A DNA stretch of 35,395 nt. Origin: Acidobacteriota bacterium. GTDB lineage: Bacteria; Acidobacteriota; Polarisedimenticolia; Polarisedimenticolales; Polarisedimenticolaceae. The notes below the pieces were generated by a model. The model was not told the origin of the DNA and did no database searches. It saw nothing but the letters and a program-made list of their open reading frames with translations. The position numbers were made by a program, and so were the translations under genes. The stretch spans positions 1 through 35,395 of the forward strand of contig JAOTYK010000033.1 of assembly GCA_029861955.1 (NCBI GenBank). The letters are read 5' to 3'. Positions 1 to 8,661 of the stretch are shown here, piece after piece. The stretch's first letter is position 1. The number at the start of each line of letters is the position of its first letter.

Positions 1-106
1 GCGACAGACTTCCCGGGACGCCTCCGCAGGAGCGTCGCCCCATCCGTACTCGGAGTCGCCTTCAGAACCGGACGCGCGAGCCCTGTTCTGTCGAGGCCAG
101 CCGCAA
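1..106. other. short non-coding or truncated edge, possible hairpin
   Basis: No gene can be supported in this edge. Positions 17-36 can fold into a hairpin (eight base pairs with one bulged C, three-base loop) just past the 3' end of the minus-strand operon. It has no U-tract, so it is at best a weak terminator candidate. One plus-strand frame is open from the window edge to a TAA at 108-110 and could be the tail of a gene converging on the operon, but 35 codons of GC-rich sequence do not prove that. Confidence 0.25.
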
Positions 107-2716
107 TTAACGATCCACGTTGGAATCGGTCGCCGTCCCGTTGAGGCCGGACCATCCGTCGCGGACGATCCCGAAACTCCGCTTGCGACGAAGATGGTAG
201 GTCGGAGATTCCCAGCCGGGCCAGAGATAGGTCGGAAATCCCTTCAGCGTGGAGCCCCGGGCCGGGATCGCCGTGACCCGGCGGCGGCCCCGGGGCGAAT
301 TCTCCAGCCAGAGCAGTTGGAATCGAAAGCCGTCGGTCTCGACCGTATCGACCACATCATCCTGCCGGGTCGTCTCGTGAATGACACGGCGGGACGACGG
401 GTCCGCGACGTTCAAGAGCCCCCACGGCAGTCGAAGCTCCAGGGTGGTTCCATCCGCCGACAGGAACCAATCGCTGAGGGAGTCGTACTGCTCGTCTTCC
501 GCCCGGGTCGTTCCATGACGCAGCGGACTACGGCTGTACCCACGTGCGGGGTAGTAGGTCCCATCCCTTCCGTACCGATCGCGATTGGTGAAGACCGAGA
601 TCTCCACGAAGTCGCCGCGGTCGTTGTCCGTCGAACGATACGGTCGACGGTTCCTCTGGCTGAAGAGATCGTAGGGGCGATCCACAAGGATCCGTGCGTG
701 ATCACGGTCTTCGATCTGCACGAGGAACTCGAAACCGGGTGTCGTTTTGAGTCCCGCCGGATCCGGGAGTCGATGGGAACCTCGTTGCGCGTCGTAGGTG
801 TCGATCGCGAGCCACAGTTCGGATCCTGGTTCGGCGAGCGAGCGGTCGGATTCGATCTCTACCAGCACGTAAAGAAAACCCTCGTCGCTGGTGATTCGCA
901 TGGCGAGACGATCGGACTTGCCTCCCTGCTGATGGATCGGAACGTGTTGCCAGTCCGTCGTCAAGCCGTCGAGCACGATGGTCGGTCCATCCCGACCCGG
1001 CCGTGCCGCGATCAACCCGAAGTTCTGTTCCGCGTCCAGTGCGTTGTGCCAGAGCCGATTTCGATCGACCGGAGACTCGTAGTTCATGACGATCCAGTTG
1101 CGCTTGAACCACTCATCCACCCACGCGAACAGGATGCCTCCGGCCAGACCCGCGTCGTGGATGTTCTTCATCAGCCGTAGATTCACCCGACCCTGGGCAA
1201 CCTCGTCGTGTCCACCATGATGCTGACCCTCGGGCTGCAGGTGAGCGATTCCGCGAGATGAGGGCACGCCCAACTCCGCCACCAGGATGGGCTGGTTGCC
1301 GTGATGACGACGAAGCGCCTGGAGATAACCCAGGTAACGAGCCACGCCCTCGTCATCGCGAGCCTCTGCGTAGCCCGGGTCCAACAACATGAACTCCGGA
1401 TAGTACGGATAGGCGTGATAAGAGGCGTAGGTCCCGGCACGATGCCGGCTCGTCGAAACGATTCGGGTCGCATCGACCTGACAGAGGTCGTTGTCATACT
1501 CCTTGATCTCGGCGTCGTCGGGCTCCCCCGCCCGCTTGCGGATGGCCAGCTCTTCCTCGACGGTCGCCTCGGTTGGGTGGATCAGCGGATCCAACGTCGG
1601 CCACGACGTAAACCCAACGGGGTGTTGGCTGCCGTAGTACTCACTCTCGTGTCGAGCGGCGGTCTCCAGGGTCGAGGCCAACCAGGCCTCGATCGGAGTC
1701 GCGGATCCGACCGTGGAGATGTAACGACCGCTAAACGTGTTTCGATCCGGGTAGCGTCGATCGAACGCGTCGACGGAGTAGGGCTCCCACTCCCGTCCGA
1801 GCAGCCAGGCCAGGACATCGCCCGAGACATCCACATCGTAGATCCCGTCTGCGTGCCCCGGACGCTCCGGCAACCGAAGGTTGCCGTGGATGGCATCGAT
1901 CACCCGACGGATCTCGTCGCGGAAGGCCGTGTCGAACACGGGGTCGTGATAGTCGTGGGCCGGCGGCAGCTCTGTCCACACACCCTGTACAAGCCACAGT
2001 CGCTGGTTCGGATACTGTTGATTGTGATCCCGCAGGGCTCGGTAGAGGCTTGGCGGATGAAGTGTGTACAGGCGGACGACGTTGGCCCCCAGCACTCGCA
2101 TCTCGTCAAACCACTGGCGATACAACGCCTCGTCGTCCGGGAACTCGGCGGGGTAGCGTCCGGGTAGCGCGGTCCCCAGATTGACACCGCGGACGAACAG
2201 ACGTTCCCAGGCGCCCTGTCGGCGGACCTCGAAGTGAGCCTCCCCCGCACGAGCGACCACGTGAATCGAATCCGTCTCCGTCGCCGGACGGGGTCGGGAT
2301 TCCTCGAGGACTCTTCCCTCAAGACGCGCCAGCCACGCGCCGAGCGTCGCGTCGTCCGGGGCCAGAGCCGCCGCACGGCGCCACGTCGTCCTCGCCGCCA
2401 CGGGGTCGTCGAGCCGTTGCTGGGCCAGCCCCAAGCCCTTCAGCGCGTCGACATCGTCGGGACGACGGGTCGTCACCCACTCGAATGCCTCTTGCGCAGG
2501 TTGCGGGGCGCCGGACCTCAACGAGGCCCAACCAAGCAGTGCGTAGTAACCGACCTCCTCGGACCCGGCCGAGATCGCCGTCTCGAGGATCTGGATCGCC
2601 TCGTCCCAGCGATCGGCGCGGTAGGCCTTTAGGGCCGATGCGTACGGGTCGTCAGGTTCCGCGGAGTGCGCGACCCCCGCGCCGAAGAGGACGAGGATGA
2701 GCAGCAATCGTCGCAT
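107..2716 (-). CDS. secreted TPR and glycoside-hydrolase-like (TIM barrel) protein of the exopolysaccharide operon
   Basis: Predicted periplasmic or secreted protein of 869 residues. Residues 1-19 look like a signal peptide. Residues about 25-135 hold three TPR-like helical hairpins. Residues about 155-570 resemble a clan GH-A (beta/alpha)8 hydrolase, with E481 in a VAELG strand-end motif as candidate nucleophile and E309 in GREWEP as candidate acid/base. Residues about 578-869 form a beta-rich region that opens with a DGxxxDW pattern like CBM9/DOMON sugar-binding domains. The start at 2716 is chosen because it begins the signal peptide and lies 5 bp after the glycosyltransferase stop; the open frame extends upstream only through that gene. 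Last gene of the operon. By context it may trim or process the polymer, as the hydrolase part of PgaB does, but the GH family and substrate are not resolved. The catalytic assignments are inferred from motif shape only. Confidence 0.8.
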   Translation of the reverse strand: MRRLLLILVLFGAGVAHSAEPDDPYASALKAYRADRWDEAIQILETAISAGSEEVGYYALLGWASLRSGAPQPAQEAFEWVTTRRPDDVDALKGLGLAQQRLDDPVAARTTWRRAAALAPDDATLGAWLARLEGRVLEESRPRPATETDSIHVVARAGEAHFEVRRQGAWERLFVRGVNLGTALPGRYPAEFPDDEALYRQWFDEMRVLGANVVRLYTLHPPSLYRALRDHNQQYPNQRLWLVQGVWTELPPAHDYHDPVFDTAFRDEIRRVIDAIHGNLRLPERPGHADGIYDVDVSGDVLAWLLGREWEPYSVDAFDRRYPDRNTFSGRYISTVGSATPIEAWLASTLETAARHESEYYGSQHPVGFTSWPTLDPLIHPTEATVEEELAIRKRAGEPDDAEIKEYDNDLCQVDATRIVSTSRHRAGTYASYHAYPYYPEFMLLDPGYAEARDDEGVARYLGYLQALRRHHGNQPILVAELGVPSSRGIAHLQPEGQHHGGHDEVAQGRVNLRLMKNIHDAGLAGGILFAWVDEWFKRNWIVMNYESPVDRNRLWHNALDAEQNFGLIAARPGRDGPTIVLDGLTTDWQHVPIHQQGGKSDRLAMRITSDEGFLYVLVEIESDRSLAEPGSELWLAIDTYDAQRGSHRLPDPAGLKTTPGFEFLVQIEDRDHARILVDRPYDLFSQRNRRPYRSTDNDRGDFVEISVFTNRDRYGRDGTYYPARGYSRSPLRHGTTRAEDEQYDSLSDWFLSADGTTLELRLPWGLLNVADPSSRRVIHETTRQDDVVDTVETDGFRFQLLWLENSPRGRRRVTAIPARGSTLKGFPTYLWPGWESPTYHLRRKRSFGIVRDGWSGLNGTATDSNVDR

Positions 2717-2721
2717 GGTCT

Positions 2722-4176
2722 CTATCCGGATGTTCGTTCGGAGGCGGTCGGTTCCTTGGGGTCTCGCCCGAAGCCCACGCGATCCATCCGACCCCAGCCT
2801 CGACGACGCCATAGTACATCCCAGAACGCTCGCACCTTGAACAACGACAGCATCTGCCGGTAGCCGAAGTTCTCGAGTATGCCGAATGCGATCAGCTTGG
2901 TGAGGTCCATCCAGCTTGGGTACCGCCGAAACGACATCTCCTCGAGGAGCACGGCGGCCACGGATAGAAAGATGCCATAGAGGATCGCCGCAGCGAGGAA
3001 CAACAGGAAATACTCGATATTCAATAGCCCCAGGGCGTACGCAAGAATGACAACGATATAGCCGAGGATCTCGATAAACGGCCCCAACATCTCGAAGAAC
3101 ACCATGTGGGGAAACGCCAGCATGCCCAACCCCCCGTAACGAGGGTTGAAGGTCACGCCACGATTCTCCCAGAGCACCTGGATCAGGCCGCGATGCCACC
3201 GATTGCGCTGCCGACGGAGCACGGAGAGCGACGAGGGAACCTCGGTCCAGCAGACCGGGTCGGGAACGAACACGACTCGGTACTTTCTTTTCTTGCGCTT
3301 GAGGAATCGATGGAGCCGAACGACGAGATCGAGATCCTCCGTCTCGGTGTCTCGACTATAGCCGCCGATCTCGACGACCTCGTGCTTGCGATAGACACCA
3401 AAGGCACCGGAGATGATCAGGAGCGAGCGCAAGACGCTCCACCCCACCCTTCCGCTCAGGAAGGCACGCAGGTATTCCACGACCTGGAAGATCGGCAGCG
3501 GCTGCCCGGGAAGCGCGATGCGGGTCACGCGGCCGTCCTTGACGGTACAGCCGTTGACGATTCGCACGATGCCCCCGACGGCCACGGTCTCCTGGGGGTG
3601 CTCCATGAAAGGCTTGACGACCCTCAATAGCGCGTTGTCCTCGATCACCGAGTCGGCATCGACTGAACAGAACAACGGGTAGCGACAAATATTGATGCCC
3701 GCATTCAACGCGTCCGACTTTCCACCACGCACCTTGTCGACGACGATCAGCCGGTCATGGACCAACGATCCATAGACGCCGCGAATCTCCTCGGTAGGGA
3801 TGCTCTTCTGATAGACCTTGTCCAACTTCGACAAGTCGAACGCCCGCAACAGTCGATCGAGAGTCCGGTCGTCGGAGCCGTCGTTGACGACGATGATCTC
3901 GAACTCGCTGTAGTTGACCATCATCAGCGAACGGACGGTCTCGACGATCGTCTTCTCTTCATCGTGGGCGGCGACCACGATGGAGATGGGCCACGTCATC
4001 TCCGACTGCATGATCTGCTGGTAGTCGGAGAAGAATGTTCGACGAACGAAAACAAAGACCGCGCGGAGCGAGAGGATGAACAACAGCAGATAGGTGCTGT
4101 TCAACGCAATGAAATAGATCAAGACGAAGAGGTTGAATCCGTAGATCAGATCGATGGCCAGCTGAGTCCAGTTCAT
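2722..4176 (-). CDS. processive family 2 glycosyltransferase (polysaccharide synthase)
   Basis: Inner-membrane synthase of 484 residues, expected to polymerise a beta-linked polysaccharide from a nucleotide sugar and extrude it. It has two hydrophobic segments at about residues 6-44, a GT-A domain, then hydrophobic helices at about 345-405. All signature residues of processive GT2 enzymes (PgaC, HasA, BcsA type) are visible: D99 in VNDGS, D173xD175, the TED motif ending at D281, and QRNRW at 323-327. No PilZ domain is present, so direct c-di-GMP control as in BcsA is not indicated. The start overlaps the HEAT gene stop by 4 bp (ATGA), implying translational coupling. The motifs make the class very likely. 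The sugar cannot be read from sequence; GlcNAc, glucose or a mixed polymer are all possible. Confidence 0.92.
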   Translation of the reverse strand: MNWTQLAIDLIYGFNLFVLIYFIALNSTYLLLFILSLRAVFVFVRRTFFSDYQQIMQSEMTWPISIVVAAHDEEKTIVETVRSLMMVNYSEFEIIVVNDGSDDRTLDRLLRAFDLSKLDKVYQKSIPTEEIRGVYGSLVHDRLIVVDKVRGGKSDALNAGINICRYPLFCSVDADSVIEDNALLRVVKPFMEHPQETVAVGGIVRIVNGCTVKDGRVTRIALPGQPLPIFQVVEYLRAFLSGRVGWSVLRSLLIISGAFGVYRKHEVVEIGGYSRDTETEDLDLVVRLHRFLKRKKRKYRVVFVPDPVCWTEVPSSLSVLRRQRNRWHRGLIQVLWENRGVTFNPRYGGLGMLAFPHMVFFEMLGPFIEILGYIVVILAYALGLLNIEYFLLFLAAAILYGIFLSVAAVLLEEMSFRRYPSWMDLTKLIAFGILENFGYRQMLSLFKVRAFWDVLWRRRGWGRMDRVGFGRDPKEPTASERTSG

Positions 4177-5402
4177 GCGGACGCCTCCCCGGCCCCATGG
4201 GAGAGGATCGCCTTGAGCGCTTCACGAACCTTCTCTGTCGCGTGCTCGCTGGCGGCAACCTGGAGCCGGTCGGTCTGGCCCGCATCCACCAGGTGTTGGG
4301 CGAATCGCTTGGCCTTCGCGCGAACCTCGTCGTTGGGGTGGTTGAGTTCCGCGATACGGGCATCTACCACCCCGGACTCCTGCAGCATGAGGACGGCCTG
4401 GTGACGGGCGAAGCGATCGTCGTCGCCCAGCGCTTCCTCGAGAATCCGCAGACCCCTCTGACCGATCGAACGGAGCGCTCGCGCCGCATTGCTGCGAACC
4501 CACCACTCCTGATCCGCCAGCGCGCCTCTCAGCGCACCTAACGACTCTGCTGACTTGGTTCGACCCAGCGCCTTGGCCGCCATCGCGCGAACCGGCCACT
4601 CGTCGTCCTGCAGCGCGCGGGCTAGATCGGATGCAGTATGAGGATCCGCGATGCATCCCAGTGCGTGGCACGCACGTGCCCGGATGTCGGGGTGAGAATC
4701 GTCCAGGTGGCCGACAAGCCATGGCACGCTCTGCAGCGGTCGGATGCGACCCAGCACATCGAGTGCGGCGAGTTTTCCACTTGTCTCCAGCTCATCGAAA
4801 CGTGATGTCAGCTCGTCGACCACTCTTCGGCCCATGCCCGTGAGAATGTCCGCGACGCGGATCGTCGACCAGCGATTGGGCTCATTGAGTGCGCCTATCA
4901 ACACACGAATCGCGTCGCCTCCGCCAAGCACGCCAAGCCCCTTGGCCGCACGCATACGGACCTCCGGCGTCGCATCGTTCAGGGTACGGACCAGGCCCGC
5001 CGCGGCACGGGGAGACCCGGACTGGCCGAGCTTCTCGGCCGCCGCGGCTCGAGACCACCATCGTCGATGGTCCAGACGATCGAGCCAGCGGTCGATGGAT
5101 CCCAGATCGTCAAGAGCCAGAGTCATGCGTTCTCTTTCGATCCCACGCACCTGCTGGATGTTGTCCAGCAGGACTCGCTCGAGTACTGGAACGTCCGACG
5201 CGGTTGCATCGGGAATGACATCGGAGATCGTCGACTGATCGCCATGAACGTATTGCAGGACCTGTGGCTCCAGCCGTTTGCGCCGGCGGCGATAGCGAAG
5301 TTCAAGCGTCTCGCGCCAGGCTTTACTGACAACGATCACGACCGTCAGCAGCAAGAAGGTCGCGGACGTTACGATGATTGCCCAGGCGAGGATCGTGTAC
5401 AT
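4173..5402 (-). CDS. membrane-anchored HEAT-repeat protein
   Basis: A 409-residue protein with one N-terminal transmembrane helix (about residues 5-27). A strongly basic segment (RYRRRRKR) follows, which by the positive-inside rule puts the rest in the cytoplasm. Residues about 110-400 are a run of HEAT/PBS-lyase-like repeats of roughly 31 residues, with recurrent patterns such as VRxxAAxALG. Such repeats are protein-binding scaffolds. The gene sits between a lone receiver (1-bp overlap, TGATG) and the synthase (4-bp overlap), so a role as the adaptor that passes the receiver's state to the synthase, or holds it at the membrane, is plausible. That role is inference. No catalytic motif is visible, although the repeat class is related to phycobilin lyases. 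Confidence 0.85.
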   Translation of the reverse strand: MYTILAWAIIVTSATFLLLTVVIVVSKAWRETLELRYRRRRKRLEPQVLQYVHGDQSTISDVIPDATASDVPVLERVLLDNIQQVRGIERERMTLALDDLGSIDRWLDRLDHRRWWSRAAAAEKLGQSGSPRAAAGLVRTLNDATPEVRMRAAKGLGVLGGGDAIRVLIGALNEPNRWSTIRVADILTGMGRRVVDELTSRFDELETSGKLAALDVLGRIRPLQSVPWLVGHLDDSHPDIRARACHALGCIADPHTASDLARALQDDEWPVRAMAAKALGRTKSAESLGALRGALADQEWWVRSNAARALRSIGQRGLRILEEALGDDDRFARHQAVLMLQESGVVDARIAELNHPNDEVRAKAKRFAQHLVDAGQTDRLQVAASEHATEKVREALKAILSHGAGEASA

Positions 5403-5788
5403 CAGCGTCCCCCCCCGATGCGGGCGAGGATCTTCTGAATGCGAACGACGAGTTCACGCGCGTGGAACGGTTTGACGATGTAGTCCTCGGCCCCGGCTTC
5501 CAGGCCGGCGACGATGTCCTCCTCCCGGTCCTTCATCGAAAGAACGACGATCGGGATGTCTCGCAGGGTCGCGTTGGACTTCGCTCGCCTCAACAGATCG
5601 AACCCGTCGAGGTATGGCATGACCACATCCGTGACCACGAGGTCGGGACGCCACGACTCCATCTGGGTCCATGCCGATTCGCCGTCCTCCGCTTCGCGAA
5701 CCTCGAACGATTCGCGGGTCAGCAGCGTCACGACGAATCGCCGGGTGACCGGGTCGTCCTCGGCGACGAGGATCCTACGCGGCGTCAT
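5402..5788 (-). CDS. stand-alone response regulator receiver domain
   Basis: A 128-residue CheY-like protein consisting only of a receiver domain. It has the acidic pair D11/D12 near the N terminus, phospho-acceptor D54 in VVTDVVMP, a serine in VVLSMKD, and the conserved lysine in the IVKPF motif. No DNA-binding or GGDEF output domain follows and there is no histidine kinase in the window, so it probably acts by protein contact. It overlaps the barrel gene by 4 bp (ATGA) and the HEAT gene by 1 bp, which ties its expression to the export machine. The natural inference is phosphorylation-dependent control of the HEAT protein or synthase, after translation rather than through transcription. Confidence 0.93.
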   Translation of the reverse strand: MTPRRILVAEDDPVTRRFVVTLLTRESFEVREAEDGESAWTQMESWRPDLVVTDVVMPYLDGFDLLRRAKSNATLRDIPIVVLSMKDREEDIVAGLEAGAEDYIVKPFHARELVVRIQKILARIGGGR

Positions 5789-7410
5789 GGTCGGACTCCG
5801 CGCCAGACCCAGCGAAGACCGTAAAGCCGGCTTTCGAAGCCGCCGGCGTTCTGGGCGGCGTAGTCGCCCCAGTCCCCGTAGAACTCAAACGCGTTTGCTC
5901 GACCGATGGGAATACCCAGGAGATAGTCGACACGCTGGGAGACGTCGTTCGTCGTCTTGACACCGCTGCGCTCGAACGACTGCAGGCCGATGGCCAGTCC
6001 CAGTTCGTAGTAGCAGTCTTTCCGTCCGAACGTGTCTCGCAGCCGGATATTTGCCCCGTGGGCGAAGAATCCCTCGGGGTCGAAGTATCCGTTGTCGAGG
6101 TCCAGGGAGTAGTCAAAATAACGGGCGGTGTAACCGAGTTCGAGTCGAACGGCTGAAGTCGGCACCCGGAACGTGACGGAGGCCAGAGCGTTGTCACGTT
6201 TGTTGCCGTCAGACACGTCACTGGTCCCGACTTCGAGGGCCAGTCGCCATCGATCGTTGAGTTGCCCGCGTGTTGAGGCCGTGTAGTCGTCGAAGAGGAT
6301 CCGATTGTCGGTGATCGTCGGCGAGTAGCGCACCGCGCTACGTCGCGCACGCAACTGGAACTGCCAGCGCCGATTGGTTCCCCACAGGTGAGAGAGCTCA
6401 CCGACGAACTCGCTGTCCTGCTCTCCCGTCGTCGACTCCAGACGATCGACACCCGCGTGGAGGGTCAATTCACTTCCACGCCCGGTGACCTGGGTGAGGG
6501 CGGCCCAGATCGCATCGATCGCGGCCTCTCCCGTCGGGTCCTGCATATCGAATCGCGCCGCGCCAACGACCAGGCCGGTTCCGCCCGCAACGCGCCAACC
6601 CGCGCGAACGCCGAACCGATCCAGCGTGTTGTCGTCGGTGTCACTAAGCTGATCCACCCACACCCTGACGACGGGTGCTCGGGCGTCGTCGACCTGACGA
6701 GCCAGCTTCAGAACCTCGCGGTCGTCGGGGTGACGGGCCTCGAGTTCACGGGTGCGTCGTGTCGCGCGACCGATCCCCCCGGACCAGAGATCCAGGTACG
6801 CCCGGCCGATCTCGGCATCGCGGTTGTCCGGATCGAGCGCCAGGGCTCGCTCGTACCAGGTTCGCGCGATCCGATGACGACCCTCCCACGCGAAGCAGCT
6901 ACCGGTCCCGACGAGGGCGTCGACGTCTCCTTCGTCGCGTGAGAGGAGATTGGCGTAGTGGCTACGCGCACGATCGTAGGAACCGTCCCAGGACAGCGTA
7001 CGTGCGAGTCCAAGCTCGACTTCGCGATCGTCCGGTGAACGTGCGAGCAATGATTCGAAGGACTCGATCGATTCCTGGTGTCGACCGTCCCACGCGAGAA
7101 CCGTGGCGCGGCCGAGGGCTGCGTCGCGGCTATCGGGCCAGCGTGAAACGACCTGATCGTAGCGGGCGATGGAGCGATCGAGGTCGCCCTGCCACGAGTG
7201 GAGCCTGGCGGCCATCAGCCAGACCTGAAGATCCTGGCTCCCCGCGGCGATGGCGCGTTCGTAGAGATCGAGGGCCCGGGCGTGATCTCCACCACGGTAC
7301 GCCGCATCGGCCTCCTCATGAGGTCCGGCAAGAAGAACCGTGACAGCGAGCGCGCAGGCGATCGCGACACCAATCTGTGTCAAACGTCTCACTGGACCCC
7401 GACCTGCCAT
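5785..7410 (-). CDS. TPR-containing outer-membrane beta-barrel protein, YaiO/PgaA-like
   Basis: A 541-residue exported protein: signal peptide to about residue 30, five to six TPR units at about 32-235 (recurrent WxGR/AxxxYE patterns), then about 290 residues of alternating polar/hydrophobic strands rich in aromatic residues and ending in a Trp/Arg strand, typical of an outer-membrane barrel. This architecture matches the YaiO-type barrel family and parallels PgaA, whose periplasmic TPRs guide polymer to the outer-membrane pore. First gene of the operon. The ATG at 7410 follows a G-rich Shine-Dalgarno stretch and lies about 20 nt downstream of the predicted transcription start. The proposed role is polysaccharide export. 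A purely structural barrel is possible, but the neighbours favour export. Confidence 0.85.
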   Translation of the reverse strand: MAGRGPVRRLTQIGVAIACALAVTVLLAGPHEEADAAYRGGDHARALDLYERAIAAGSQDLQVWLMAARLHSWQGDLDRSIARYDQVVSRWPDSRDAALGRATVLAWDGRHQESIESFESLLARSPDDREVELGLARTLSWDGSYDRARSHYANLLSRDEGDVDALVGTGSCFAWEGRHRIARTWYERALALDPDNRDAEIGRAYLDLWSGGIGRATRRTRELEARHPDDREVLKLARQVDDARAPVVRVWVDQLSDTDDNTLDRFGVRAGWRVAGGTGLVVGAARFDMQDPTGEAAIDAIWAALTQVTGRGSELTLHAGVDRLESTTGEQDSEFVGELSHLWGTNRRWQFQLRARRSAVRYSPTITDNRILFDDYTASTRGQLNDRWRLALEVGTSDVSDGNKRDNALASVTFRVPTSAVRLELGYTARYFDYSLDLDNGYFDPEGFFAHGANIRLRDTFGRKDCYYELGLAIGLQSFERSGVKTTNDVSQRVDYLLGIPIGRANAFEFYGDWGDYAAQNAGGFESRLYGLRWVWRGVRP

Positions 7411-7436
7411 TGCCCCCCGGCAGATGGCCTGGGGTC

Positions 7437-7464
7437 AATATAGGTTCCGGATGATCATAATCAA
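7437..7464 (-). promoter_or_regulatory. predicted sigma70-type promoter of the exopolysaccharide operon
   Basis: Reading the minus strand, TTGATT (7464-7459) is followed after 16 bp by TATATT (7442-7437). Transcription would start near 7430, giving a leader of about 20 nt before the ATG at 7410. An 8-bp palindrome, ATGATCAT (7451-7458), lies between the two boxes, where a repressor could bind. The element is AT-rich within an otherwise GC-rich gap, which supports it. Consensus match only. Confidence 0.55.
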
Positions 7465-7548
7465 CGGATGCGAAACCCGATGCTGCGACCCTGGGGTTGC
7501 CCCTCGACCCGGACGCCGGCAGGCTGAGGAGGCCTCCGGGAGCCGAAG

Positions 7549-8658
7549 ATGTCCCTCGATCCTGCGGTCTGGGTTGCGCTGGCGTTGTTGCCGGAGGTGG
7601 GCCCGCTCCGTTTCTCGCGGCTGATGGAGGCGGGATACCCAGCCGACGCGATCCCGGATCTCCCGGCCGCTCGCGTGGGGGTCGGAAAGCGGGCTGCCGC
7701 CTACGACCACGCACGGCGGAGTGTCCGGCGTCGGGCCGCACACGAACTCCGTCATGCCCGGCGTCTCGGGATCCAGATCATTCCGAGAGACTCCCCTCGC
7801 TACCCGACACTCTTGAAGGAGATCCACGACCCACCCTTCGTGCTGTGGGTGCGGGGAGAGCTTCCCGTCGTGGGGCCGCGAGTCGCCGTCGTCGGCTCCC
7901 GGACACCGACGGCGTATGGTCGACGTGTGGCGGTCGCGCTGGCGGAACGACTCAGCGAGCGAGAGATCGAGACGGTCTCCGGCGGAGCCCGCGGTATCGA
8001 CGGGTTGGCCCATCAGACGGCCGTGGAGTCCGGTGGCCGGACGGTCGCCGTCACCGGTGCGGGCCTCCTGCGGCCCTACCCGCCGGAGCACGCTCCGCTT
8101 TTCGATCGGATCGCCGATCGTGGCGCGATCGTTAGTGAGTTCCCCCTGGAGCAGGAGCCCTCCGCCGGCCATTTCCCACGACGGAATCGACTGATCAGTG
8201 GCCTATGTTCCGTGGTGGTGGTGGTCGAGGCCGCGGTTCGCTCGGGCTCGCTGACCACCGCGACCCACGCCCTCGATCAGGGGCGAGAGGTCCTGGCGAT
8301 TCCGGGCCCGATCACGTCGGCAAAATCCGCCGGATGCCACCGCCTGATCCGGGACGGCGCCGCCCTGGTCGAAAGTCTGGAGGACGTCGTGGAGGCGTTT
8401 CCCATGGCCGGACGGCCCCTAAAACGTTGCAATACAAACACTTATCCCGATCCCGCCCTGGACGGCCTCTCCACCGATGAGAAATCCGTGCTAGGAATAC
8501 TCGACGACGTGGAGCCGTTCCATGTCGATCAGATCGCCGACCGGGTGCCATTTGGCGTGGCAAGACTGCAGGCAGCCCTGATGGGCTTGCAGTTTCGCGC
8601 CGCGGTTGATGAACCGGCACCTGGGTATTATCTTTCCCGGCCTCGGAGGGACAGCTAA
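7549..8658 (+). CDS. dprA: DNA processing protein DprA
   Basis: Cytoplasmic protein of 369 residues that binds incoming single-stranded DNA and loads RecA during natural transformation. It shows an N-terminal helical region, then the Rossmann/SLOG core with VVGSRTPTAYG, SGGARGIDGLAH, the FPRRNRLISG motif, SGSLTTA and IPGP, all diagnostic for DprA. A C-terminal winged-helix (about residues 305-365) is present as in many full-length family members. The ATG follows a GGAG-rich Shine-Dalgarno region (within a 10-bp palindrome at 7528-7537). It is transcribed divergently from the polysaccharide operon and stops 3 bp before topA, a gene order common in bacteria. No comparable competence pilus genes are in view. 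Confidence 0.96.
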   Translation: MSLDPAVWVALALLPEVGPLRFSRLMEAGYPADAIPDLPAARVGVGKRAAAYDHARRSVRRRAAHELRHARRLGIQIIPRDSPRYPTLLKEIHDPPFVLWVRGELPVVGPRVAVVGSRTPTAYGRRVAVALAERLSEREIETVSGGARGIDGLAHQTAVESGGRTVAVTGAGLLRPYPPEHAPLFDRIADRGAIVSEFPLEQEPSAGHFPRRNRLISGLCSVVVVVEAAVRSGSLTTATHALDQGREVLAIPGPITSAKSAGCHRLIRDGAALVESLEDVVEAFPMAGRPLKRCNTNTYPDPALDGLSTDEKSVLGILDDVEPFHVDQIADRVPFGVARLQAALMGLQFRAAVDEPAPGYYLSRPRRDS

Positions 8659-8661
8659 CCG

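Noticed and set aside
194-2167. Long plus-strand open frames opposite the TPR-hydrolase gene
   Set aside because: No recognisable domain and Arg/Pro/Val-rich GC-skewed composition; antisense shadows of a well-supported gene.
2717-3199. 160-codon N-terminal extension of the TPR-hydrolase frame
   Set aside because: It lies wholly inside the GT2 gene in another frame, and the signal peptide begins exactly at 2716.
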